Shown piece after piece: positions 10,781 to 20,634 of a DNA stretch of 64,000 nucleotides. The DNA comes from Diaporthe sp. PMI_573. Its lineage: Eukaryota; Ascomycota; Sordariomycetes; Diaporthales; Diaporthaceae. The DNA lies in the NCBI GenBank assembly GCA_021399435.1, contig JAJTUP010000001.1, positions 496,001 through 560,000 of the forward strand, given 5' to 3'. A program made the position numbers and the translations under genes. The notes beneath the pieces were generated by a model. That model was given only the letters and a program-made list of their open reading frames with translations, made no database searches and had not been told where the DNA came from. The first letter of the stretch is position 1. Each line of letters starts with the position of its first letter.

Positions 10781-12946
10781 TCAGTATGAACCATCATATG
10801 TCCCATGGTCGCTTTCAAAGTCGGCGTCCATCTGCCATTGACTCTCATCTCCTACATCCCACACAGACGACGACGGGGACTCGCTCTGCTCCGGAACCTG
10901 GCCTTGGTGCTGGTGCTGGTGCTGGTGCTGCTGTTGTGGCTGAAGCTCTACCCAGCCTGGGAACTCGCCTGGGGGTTCGCCCATCAGATGGCCCATCTGG
11001 AGCGGCATCTGAGGAACCGCCATGTGGAATCCACTAGGCTCTACCGGTGCCAGGGAGCTCGTCATCGCCTCGCCAGAGCTCCACATGTCGACTTTCCCTC
11101 CCGGACCTTGCGGTTGCGAGGCAACGTCGCTGTATCCCCACACCGTCTGAACTATCGACCCGTAGCGCATCTCCAGCTGCTGCGCCACTTGCCAATTTCC
11201 TACAGCCTTGTACCAATCTACTCGTCCGGCCACTGTCGCGGTGACCTCCGCCATCCTGTCATAGCCCTGACCGTGCCACGACGTCGAGGTCGCTGTACCG
11301 TACGACCCCAGGGAGTCGACGAAAGGCGATGACGCTTCGGGCACTGCCAAGGCCATACGAGTCTCCATCCACGCTTCCAAAACTGGCGAATTGTGGACCT
11401 TCGGGTCGGTTGCGACCTTGTGAAGCTCCTGAAGCTTGTCGCCCGGTGACAGCGGGCCCTCGGCGATGCTCACTGTCTTCGAATATGCCTCGAACGCAGG
11501 CTCATGCTCGGCAGCAACGAACAGTGCTTGCGAGATCGAACATCGCGCGAGCTTCAACATCGCCTTCTGCCCAGACGATCCGATCTGGGACATTCGCCTT
11601 GTCAGTTCTGACATTGTGGGCTGGTACACCGCACAGAGGACTGTCATCCGCTGCAGAAGCATCTGCAGGACCAGCTCCTTCGGGTGCTTGAAATCGCTCA
11701 TCATCTCTGACGCCACCGACAAAGCCCACAGAATCAGCTGAGTCGCTGGCCGCGTGTCGAGGGGGTTTGCGTTCTGGGCTTGTTGGATGCAGAAGGCCAA
11801 CGACTCGAGACAAGCGTTGAATGTCTGCATGCCCTCGCGCGCCAATCCATCGTCCAGCAGCGAGTGTGCAATGCGGAACTTGAGCACAAGGTCCAGCATC
11901 GTCTCATCATGCCGAGATGCCTGCACGAATGATGACGTGAACGGATGACTCGGGTTCGACGGGGGTTGACCCGGAGACTGCCACTTCGACGGCCCTGTCC
12001 GCGTATATGTCGAGTTTGGAATTGATGTGAAGGGGTAGGCGCAGTCAAAGTGATTGTCAATGAAGGCTTGGAGGAGCTCGACGACATCTCCTGGAAGCTC
12101 TGACAGTGGAAGGCACTCCATTGCAATGGTTGGCGGAGACGGCTCCGGCGTGCTCTGTTGGCGCTGCTGTTTAAGCTTCACCACAGGGATGGACACCTTC
12201 ACTCGACCAGAGCCCCCCCTTCCACTGTCCACCGACATGGCCTTGATCACCTCCAGCGTTCTCTTGGATGCTCCACTCAGTTTTCCCAATCCGACAGGAT
12301 TGCGCTTCATATACTTCAGGATACGTTTGACGTCCAGGTCCTCCTCCACATCCAACACCACCCTCTCGTTCCCACCTCTTCCGCCAGCCGTCGACGGGCT
12401 CCTCTCTTGAAGCTCCTCCACTTTCTGACACAACTTGAGTACCTTGGACGCTGTCACGTTCTTGTCAAGGCCCCACTCCTTAAACCGTGCCTTGTACATT
12501 CGTTCTGTGGCGAAGAACTTATGCTCGGCTTCCATCACGATGACCACTTCTTTCAGCGACTTGGCCCGATACAGGGATGATATCCTGTCTTTATGGCCCC
12601 GCCAGTCGTCTTCAGTGGCATATTCCTTTCGGCGTGGGCTGTTCGCGGGGCTGTATGGCTTGAGCCGTCCATCGGGTGTGACGGGCGTCTGTCTTCTTCC
12701 ACCGTGTCGTGTGGACGAGGGTGTGGCCGTGCAAGAGCTCGGGAGAAGGGCGACGGGCATCACCCGCTGTCGGTGGCTCCGCGGCTCCGTTCCCACAGGA
12801 AGGCCGGCAGTCGGATGATGGCCTAGGTAGCCATTGCCTGTGGTCACAGAGGCTGCGTTGGGACTTGAGCTGCTAGCCCCGCAGTCGCTGGGACTCCTGC
12901 CCCAGTCGCTGGGAGATTCCGACGGCGATGGATAAGACGGGGCCAT
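10781..12946 (-). CDS. Clr5-domain protein (721 aa, intronless)
   Basis: A single open frame starting at the ATG at 12946-12944 (MAPSYPSPSE); the frame extends upstream but only through non-ATG codons. Residues 1-105 are Ser/Pro-rich. The Clr5 domain covers about 111-162 (TEDDWRGHKDRISSLY ... MYKARFKEWGLDKN). Past residue 230 comes a disordered stretch, then a helical region (about 350-620) of alternating Leu/Ala helices resembling tetratricopeptide-like solenoids. The C-terminus is Gln/His-rich (QPQQQHQHQHQHQGQ). Family knowledge: the Clr5 domain is named after a Neurospora protein linked to plant-cell-wall degradation, and its molecular role is unclear; it is usually taken as a nuclear regulator. 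No DNA-binding zinc cluster is visible. Target genes cannot be told from this window. Confidence 0.85.
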   Translation of the reverse strand: MAPSYPSPSESPSDWGRSPSDCGASSSSPNAASVTTGNGYLGHHPTAGLPVGTEPRSHRQRVMPVALLPSSCTATPSSTRHGGRRQTPVTPDGRLKPYSPANSPRRKEYATEDDWRGHKDRISSLYRAKSLKEVVIVMEAEHKFFATERMYKARFKEWGLDKNVTASKVLKLCQKVEELQERSPSTAGGRGGNERVVLDVEEDLDVKRILKYMKRNPVGLGKLSGASKRTLEVIKAMSVDSGRGGSGRVKVSIPVVKLKQQRQQSTPEPSPPTIAMECLPLSELPGDVVELLQAFIDNHFDCAYPFTSIPNSTYTRTGPSKWQSPGQPPSNPSHPFTSSFVQASRHDETMLDLVLKFRIAHSLLDDGLAREGMQTFNACLESLAFCIQQAQNANPLDTRPATQLILWALSVASEMMSDFKHPKELVLQMLLQRMTVLCAVYQPTMSELTRRMSQIGSSGQKAMLKLARCSISQALFVAAEHEPAFEAYSKTVSIAEGPLSPGDKLQELHKVATDPKVHNSPVLEAWMETRMALAVPEASSPFVDSLGSYGTATSTSWHGQGYDRMAEVTATVAGRVDWYKAVGNWQVAQQLEMRYGSIVQTVWGYSDVASQPQGPGGKVDMWSSGEAMTSSLAPVEPSGFHMAVPQMPLQMGHLMGEPPGEFPGWVELQPQQQHQHQHQHQGQVPEQSESPSSSVWDVGDESQWQMDADFESDHGTYDGSY

Positions 12947-15900
12947 CCTGATGCTGTTGACTGACGTGGCGAAGACGGCTGGGCAACGAAAGTGCTTGCA
13001 TGGACCGAGAGAGCCTCTTTGTGGGTCAGCACGATAGTACAAGACTTTTGCATGCAGAGAGCACGTTGCACGGGTCAAGTCAAAAGTAGGGCTGAAGGTA
13101 AGACAAATCAGAATGAAATCGTGGAGTCTTCTTTGACGGTGGAGATGAGAAGTCCGGGTTGGGCGAGAACCGTGGATCCACCCTTGGATTTTAAATAAAG
13201 GAGGATCGCAAGTCCCTCAAATGGAGGAATGCAGAGCCACTCCCGATATATCAACAGCTGTCGGCCTGAAAGATCTGGTTGGCATCAAGCCGTAGGTGTG
13301 AGCGACGAGGGTGCGGCTCGTTCTACTTGGCCACCTTTCCCGTTTCGGCGGGAAACGGTGCTGTCCAGTGACGGTATCGAGGCAACCAAGGACATGGACG
13401 AGTTGTGTCCTTTCAAGGTTGGTGACAGGGGGGTCCCAAATCACGGAGATATGCGGTTGGGAGTCTTGTGTGCTATATCACTCGATATTCTTGGCCACAC
13501 CCCTCCTCAGCCCCTTTCCATTTTCAGCCCGCGTCGACAAGCAAGTCGAGGGTTCAGGAACGGTTGCTTCGTACCTGACTTCCCTGGCCGATTGTCTGTG
13601 GTTTTCTGTGTATCGCAGCTCGGCCTCGCACGGTGCACGGCCGTCGTCTCAAGCGGTCTTGGTCCAAGGACACCGGGCCAGTCATTGCCAGACGTCACGA
13701 GATGTACCCCGAGAGGCCGGGTGGGAATTTTATCGCACTCGCCTATTAGCCCCACCAAGTCCATTGTCTGCGAGGGCAATTATTTCACTTGGATCCACAT
13801 GGAAAGGCTCACCTCAATCTGCCGCCTGCTATCCCGCCCAGGACGAGCAACCGTCAAAGAAGCGGTGGGAGGAGGTTGACATAAACGGCCTGATATGCCA
13901 AGCGCCAACGTCTCTCAGCCCGCGGTATGATAAAAGAGGAACGGCTGACGGAAATACAGCGCGGCACACAAGCGTCGTGCTCAACTCGTGGCAAGGAGAT
14001 CAATGACTGCGTCGCCGTCTGTCGACACGGCGAGCAAGCACCTATCGCCGACCTGGCAAGGAAGACCCTAGGAATGCTTGTGCTCCCTGGCACGATGCCG
14101 GCAGCGTCTACATGCCACCTTTGCCGCGCACCGTATTGGTTTCCTCGTGCGTCGCCTTGAGCTAAGGGCGGTTGCTTGGTGATCCGGGGAGAGGGCGAAC
14201 GGCAGGCTACAAGAAAAACCTCTTGGCACAATGGGACCTTACATTCCCATTCACTCACCCCTGGCGTCGCTAAGCTGTGAGCAGCTGCGTGACAGCGTTG
14301 ATCCTAGTGTCACTATCCCTCGAGACTTGTCCTTCCTCGACATGGCCGTACGGCTGAGCTGCAAGTCTCAATAGTGCAGTCTGTGGTGACTTTGGTAGGA
14401 CTGGAGTAGGTAGGGCTGGCGCACCATGAGGCTGGTGGTCAATTCTCTCGCACAGCTCAACGAAGCTCTGGTCTATAGCAGAGCCCCATCAGAGGGCCTG
14501 CAGCGCCGCAGCGTCAGATGATCGCACAGCACACGCAAACCTGCAGCTTACAGCCGTTGAAAAGCATGCCCACCCGGCAGTTGGGGGCGGACCATGCCAG
14601 ATGCGTGGGTAGACGAGCCGTGGCATGTCCCTTTGTCGCTCACTGCGCGGTGGATGGTCGATGAGCTGGAGTGCTGAGCCTGCGGGGTCGCCTTCTCAGC
14701 CTAAAAACGGTTCTGTTTGCGGTGATGTCTTGGTCGTGGTAAGGCGCATGTGGGGTCGACGCCACGAACCGCCTGTAGGGAAGTCTGTGGGGAGGTGTTA
14801 GGCTGTTGTTGCGTGCGGCCACGCAGCAGCGACCTATAATCTTGTTCGAGTTGGGCTCGATGTGTCGTGTATGCTCGATGTTACTAACGCGCACGTACTC
14901 GGGCGAGCTCAAGTGCTGAAGCCATCCAGATTAGCGAGGGACTAGCCAGGATGCGAGAAGTCGCGCCGGTTGTCACGGCGAGGTTGGCACACCCATCCAG
15001 CCATCTCTACTTGTCTGCCCCAGGCAACCATCACTACGATCATCCCGGACACTGAAGGGGTGCATGATGTGTGTTCAGACAGGCCTCACAGTGCACACGG
15101 GCAGGAATATGCGTGTAGAACTTCTGTGTGTTACAACCTTGCAGAGATCACCCCACTCGAGGACGAAGCGCCGACGGGTGCCAGTTCCCACCAGTCCTAA
15201 GCCTTACCACTAGGACGGGAGGAGATAAGATTGGTGGACCAGGACTATCTTTGTGCGCCAACTTGCAACCAGGGGCTTCTATTTGCGTCTTGCGTTGTTT
15301 ACTGTATCTTGTCCCGCCCAACAGTGGCCCGAGAACGAGCCATTTCGGTCCGAGCGGCGGGGAGCCGGGGCTGGGTATGGGAGATATGGCATAGATCATC
15401 TCTTATCTGATCGTCTTCCGGTTCATCGATCATCGCTCCGTCATTGAACGAACACATGGACTGCCGCAGCTCTGTAAGCTGTTCCTGCTCCTCTTAATTG
15501 AAGGAAGCACAATTCTTATGAAAATAAGGCTCAAGTCTCTAGCTCTAACGCAGTCGACTGCCAACCAGGGATGGTTGCATCGCTGCCGTGTAACCTTCCC
15601 GGAAGGCTAGCCAGCCCTGTACGGAGAACTCCGCGTCCAATCAGAGACATCTGTCGAGACTGGCATCCCTTGTCATGATTGCTTGGATGAGCCCGGGCCG
15701 CAATCCAACGGCTGGTCTACTGTACACAGGACACTGACGTCGCGAGGGGACATTCTCTCCGCCCGGGGGAAAGACGGAAATTGCTCTCGTCTTCCCCACG
15801 CCGGACCCTCGTTTGCACCCCACGGACGTATTCCGCGGGCTAAAGAACAGGGTTGTGATTCCTTGCCCCGGAAAGACGGCCCAGGGCCCACGGAATCTCT

Positions 15901-17088
15901 CGCACGATCGGATGGTTCATGTCAAAGAGCTGCGATGAGCCTCGCTGGCCTGGGGGACGTCCACGCACCATGGATATTAGCTGTTTGAAAAAACGAGCTG
16001 TCGTAATGGCAATGTCATCTTTGCGGAGCCTCTCAAACGCACTGGGTTTGTGTGGCAGCCCCAAACTGCTCGGACAGCAGCGATCAGAGTGGGGGTTATA
16101 CTAGATGCGATGCGCTAGGCTGCCCAGGTGTCGCCCGTTCGCCGGCCGGGGGAGAGTCCAAAATTGGAGGTGATGATACATCATATCACAATTTCTCTTC
16201 CCTGGAGAAATGGAGAAATGGAAGGATGGGAAGATTGAAAAACATGGGGCCATGCAGTTGGTTGTTGCGGTATTTGATCGGGGCGGTGGTCTAACGGCGT
16301 GCGGACGACACTCGGTTTTCTGTTGGTTCTGCCCTCTGCTCCACCAGCCTCGTCGAATCGATCTCACGGTAGGTCTTCATGATTTGCCGATCCACAGGTG
16401 CGTCCCGGGGCCTACCCAACACATCTCTCACAATAACAGGTCGCCGACTTGGAGACCCCGTGTTGTTGCTGTCTTGTTGGTTCTGGGGGTTTCAAGACGC
16501 TGCAGGCCTGCATCCACTCTGCCCAACCGCAACAACCCCTGGCCGAGATTTTGTGTTTATGAGAGGGGTGTCCGTGGCGCCGAATCTACATCTCATGCTA
16601 AGCCCTACAGCTTACCAACACCTCCGGTGCTGTGATCCTGGGTGGGTGTAGTGTGACAGCGCGCTATAGGTTCTGATCGATGGGGTACGTTTTGACGAGG
16701 AGCCTCTTGTGCTAATTTTGCAGATCTACGCAGTACCACCCTCCCCTGCCTGAAATATCCTTGCTGCAGCCGACTACTACTCGCCGCGCTCAGACATCAA
16801 GGCGACCAAGCAGGCTGGCAGGCTGCTGGGCCAGGAGCGCACTGAAGCGAGCTGTCACCCTGATGCACGTAGACGCCCAGGTCGACGACGTGCAGCAGTA
16901 GCATGTCATGTGCTCGAGCGGCACTGCAGCTGCCCCTCCAACTACATGAACGGGGGCCAGGATGCACCTAGTGTAGCTCGTCCGTCCCCTGCCACAAACC
17001 CACAGCCGTACCCACAGCTGGATCCCTGCCCGGCAACATGAAGCGAGCATTGCGTCCGGGCGTGCACAGCGGACGTCCCTCAGCTCCG
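12947..17088. other. Gene-poor stretch
   Basis: Over 4 kb without a gene I can support. Frames at 13229-13879 and 13311-14006 overlap each other, have no domain-like composition and contain no conserved motif. The first few hundred bases should be the Clr5-gene promoter. No tRNA-like A/B boxes were found. A 19-bp hairpin (TTTCCCG / CGGGAAA) sits near 13337-13355. Confidence 0.5.
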
Positions 17089-17317
17089 CTTGGTTGAACC
17101 GGCCGTTCCCTCCGTTGCTCTTGGATATTATCTGGCAAGGTGAGAGACGACGACCTCGGGACCGAGTCCGGCACTAGACAAGACCAGCGGGACACAGCAC
17201 CGTTTGGTTGAACTGACCGTTCCCTCCGTTTGCTTCTTGGATTATTATCTGTCAAGGTGTGAGAGAGAGACCTCGGGACCGAGTCTCCGAGGTCTCTCGA
17301 CACTAGGCGAGACCAGC
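17089..17317 (+). repeat. Imperfect tandem duplication, family A (2 copies, period about 113 bp)
   Basis: Copy 1 (about 17089-17188) and copy 2 (about 17202-17317) both run from TTGGTTGAAC through CCGTTCCCTCCGTT, TCTTGGAT, ACCTCGGGACCGAGTC to GACCAGC. Copy 2 has a small extra insertion (CTCCGAGGTCTCTCGAC). Confidence 0.75.
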
Positions 17318-17452
17318 ACTAGATCCACACGTGCGTGCGCCGCGACTAGCCCGCCGCACCCAGCGCACCTGCCTGACCTGTCAACGGACAAGAAATGATT
17401 GACACATGGATGGTCCTGCCTGTCTAACGCCCCGGGGGCCGCTTGCTCCTTC

Positions 17453-17520
17453 GCCCCGGGCAAGGAGCTCCTACGTTGCAAGCAGAGCCCCGGGCAAAGA
17501 GCTCCTACGTTGCCAGCAGA
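17453..17520 (+). repeat. 34-bp tandem duplication, family B
   Basis: Two adjacent 34-bp units, 17453-17486 and 17487-17520, each starting GCCCCGGGCAA and ending AGCAGA; they differ at two bases. Confidence 0.85.
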
Positions 17521-17642
17521 CCAGGCAGCACCTCGGGATACACACACACACTAGCTCCCCAAAGGACCGTTTTACTGTCACTCTCCTCTCAAGGACGGTG
17601 ATGAGGATGGACGGCCATGCATGCTGGCATGTGGGCCTCGCC

Positions 17643-17697
17643 AGTTGTGTCCCACCAGAGGATCCACTGGTCGCAAGTTGCGTCCCACCAGAGGATC
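17643..17697 (+). repeat. 33-bp-period duplication, family C
   Basis: A 22-bp core (AGTTG-T/C-GTCCCACCAGAGG..) at 17643-17664 recurs at 17676-17697 with one C/T difference. Confidence 0.75.
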
Positions 17698-18175
17698 TCC
17701 TTCAGGTACGTGTAACACTCCATCCAAGGTCGGTCCAGTCTCCAGGCCACCAGGCGACAGCTACAGCCACGGCCATTCTAGCCAACAGCCGAGCCTAGCG
17801 TAGATCCTCCCCGTGCTGTCGAGGGTCCGAGCTGCAAGGGGTCTTCGAGGGTGGAGGGAAGGGGAAGGGTCCAACCAGTCTCAGGGTCGCCCGCGCCGAG
17901 GAAGGAGGGAGGAGGGGAACAAAAGGTCAACGTAGATACTCATCACATCACATCCGGAAGCAGATAATCGAGGGGGGCAACACCGGCATCAAGATTCCAT
18001 CTGGCCAAAGCCAAGGTCAAGCAAGCAAACAAAGCAAAGTTTATGCGGGGAACTCTCGGTGTCGATGTCGATTCGATCTATCTCGTCACATGCCGGATGC
18101 GATGCGATTCGATACAGGTGCGGATACACAACCGGTTGATGAGACGAAGCCGAGCACGCTGGCCGCGGTTGATCA

Positions 18176-18905
18176 ACGCCACCAACAATTGCACGTGGGG
18201 TTGGGGAGTCAAACGTGCATGCATGCCTGACATTGGAAGGAAGGTAACTAACAAACTGTGTTACATACACACAAGAAAACGGTCATAACGGACAATGGTT
18301 AGATCCATCTCAGCCCAATCCGCCCAGCCAGCCAGCCATCTGCGGATTGCCATGCCTTGAGACGTAGTACAAGACCCAGCCCAGCCACGCCGGACGCGGT
18401 TTGATGGTCTACGCCACCAACATTCGCACGTGTGCGTTGGCTCGAATATGCAACTGTCAGTGTTTCTAGTGTATAAACATTGAAGGGGTACGCGGACAAA
18501 GGTGAAGGTCCATTCCACCCAGCACTCGGCGCATCCGTCGATGGTAAACATAGGCACGAACGCCACCAACATTCGCACGTGTGATGCATTGAAAAGGACT
18601 CAATACTTGTAGTAGAACCTGTCAGTGGTCCTAGTGTATAAACAAGAAGAAGCATAGACGAACAAAGGTTAGGTCTATCCATTCCATCCAGCACTCGGCG
18701 CATCGGTCGATGGTCGACGTCGGCGCACAACAGTGGACGCCACCAACATCGCACGTGTGATGGATGAATTCGTTGCACAGAGTGCAACCCGTCAGTGTTC
18801 CTAGTGTATAAACAAGAAGAAGCATAGATGAACAGAGGTCAGACCAATCCACCCATCCTCCATTCGTCTGAGCGCATCGCATCCGTCGGAGCGCATCCGT
18901 CGATG
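18176..18905 (+). repeat. Degenerate tandem repeat, family D (4 units)
   Basis: Units begin at 18176, 18411, 18560 and 18737 with ACGCCACCAACA..CGCACGTG. Each of the last three continues with CAGTG(T/G)TYCTAGTGTATAAACA and then a CACTCGGCGCATC or related block. Spacing is 235, 149 and 177 bp, so units diverged by indels. No ORF is conserved across units. Confidence 0.75.
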
Positions 18906-18969
18906 AATCGATCTGAGTTAGCAAAAAGAAAAGCGGGCGCCAAAAAGGTCCCTTTGCCAGCTGCCAGGG

Positions 18970-19512
18970 CAGCCACATCTGTCACTATTGAGTACCAGTA
19001 GGCAGGCCCCTATAGGGCAGGCCCCACGCCCCGACACGCGCAAAACACACCGTGGCTTACCTTAGCACGTCCGCGCCTCGCGGAGCCCCAACAAACAACG
19101 AAGAGAAGAGGTTTAAAGGGCACACACACCGTGGCTTACCTTTAGCATGTTCTCCCACATCTGTCACCCATGAGCACAAGTAGGCAACTACGGCACATGA
19201 AGCCCTGAGCCCTACGCCCAGGCAAGACCAAAACACATGGTGGCTTACCTTTAACACGTGCTCCCACATCTGTCACCCATGAATACAAGTAGGCAGGCGA
19301 CTATGGGGGCCCGGGGTGGGCATGAAGCCCTGAGCCCTGAGCCCCACGCCCGGACAAGCCCAAAACACCATCGTGGCTTACCTTAGCAGGTCCGCGTCTC
19401 GCGGAGCCCCACCAGACCGCAGAGAAGAGGTTTAAAGGCACACATCGTGGCTTACCTTAGCAGGTCACGTCTCGCAAGCCCCAACAGACCGTAGATAAGC
19501 GTTTAAAGAACC
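18970..19512 (+). repeat. Composite tandem repeat, family E (5 core copies)
   Basis: The core GTGGCTTACCTTWRCA occurs near 19053, 19132, 19240, 19373 and 19449. Cores 1, 4 and 5 are followed by a CGTCTCGCGGAGCCCC...GAGAAGAGGTTTAAAG block. Cores 2 and 3 are followed by TCCCACATCTGTCACCCATGA..ACAAGTAGGCA, which also occurs once in altered form near 18974. Two unit types thus alternate. On the minus strand each core reads as a splice-donor-like AAGGTAAGCC. Confidence 0.75.
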
Positions 19513-20634
19513 CACCGGACATAACTCCGGACATAAAATATTGGAAAACCAGTAGTCCAGTCCATCCAGCCCTAACTAACTAGTTGTACAGAGGTAGTCT
19601 TGGGAACACCAACCACAAAAAAAAAGTAGCCTGTCAAAAAAGTACAACGGGAAGCTTACACCTGGAATGCAAAGTAAGGTTGATGAATGTGATGTGTGAT
19701 GCCACGCCCCAATAAAGTAGTTATACCAACGCTATCATCTGTAGTCTAACCATACCAGACAAAGAGGAAGAAGGATGGCGGGAGAAGGCGGGAGAAGGAA
19801 AGACATTGTTTTCAAACACAACCATCACAAAGAAAGGGCGCACTTAGTTTCCTTTCCCCCTTACCTATCGAGCACAGCACACACGGGTTCACCGTCTATC
19901 CCATCCATCCAATCCATCATCGTACACATACATCAGTTATTCCAAAACTCTTGTGAACAGGCACAGGCAATGCCACCGTAAAAAAAACTAAAAAAAAAAA
20001 AAAAAAACTTTTGAAAGCAAGCCTAAGGGGGGGGGGGAGAGAGTAATTTCCCTTTCCATCATTCATAACCATAAAAGAGAAAACCAATTTGTTCCGTGAT
20101 CGCCATGCTGTGTTTCATCATGAGGTAATGTTGAGCTGAAGGAGACGACACCTAAGGAGAGGAAATGAAGACCAACAAGGATATAGGTAACACAACAATA
20201 TATCGCGCATTGAGCGGCGGTTACACCAACTAGCCACAGTGAGACAGGCATGCATGAGCCAACGGTCATGTGAGGAGAGTTCGAGCAGAAGGAAAACGGT
20301 CGATCTCGAGTCCGCCCAACGCAGCCAGCCGTTTGGTGTTGGCTCGAAATAGCCGTCAGAATAACTGACAGGTCGCACAGTGGGCTTGATGTGCCCACAG
20401 TCCCTGTCGCCAAGCCCGCCAAGCATTGTGGTTGCAAGCGCCACAGATTAGCGATGGAAATAGGGGACTGGGCAGCACCCGGAGGGCCCGTAGGGCCTGC
20501 CTGAGAAGCCCAATTGCTGCTAATCCACAGCTTCCCCAGTCAGAGCGGTCGTGCTACGGCGCGGCTCCCGAATCACGCTCCGGGCTTCGAAAATGACTTC
20601 TCGAACCGGCTTAGACTTTTTGGGGGTGACAAGC
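19513..20634. other. Intergenic region downstream of the trehalose gene
   Basis: 3' flank of the trehalose-related gene. No gene seen. It contains a poly(A) run of 17 at about 19991-20007 and a poly(G) run of 12 at about 20027-20038. Confidence 0.55.

Noticed and set aside
13229..14006. Two overlapping plus ORFs of 216 and 231 codons
   Set aside because: No motifs, biased toward Ser/Arg/Pro as in non-coding GC-rich DNA, and mutually overlapping.
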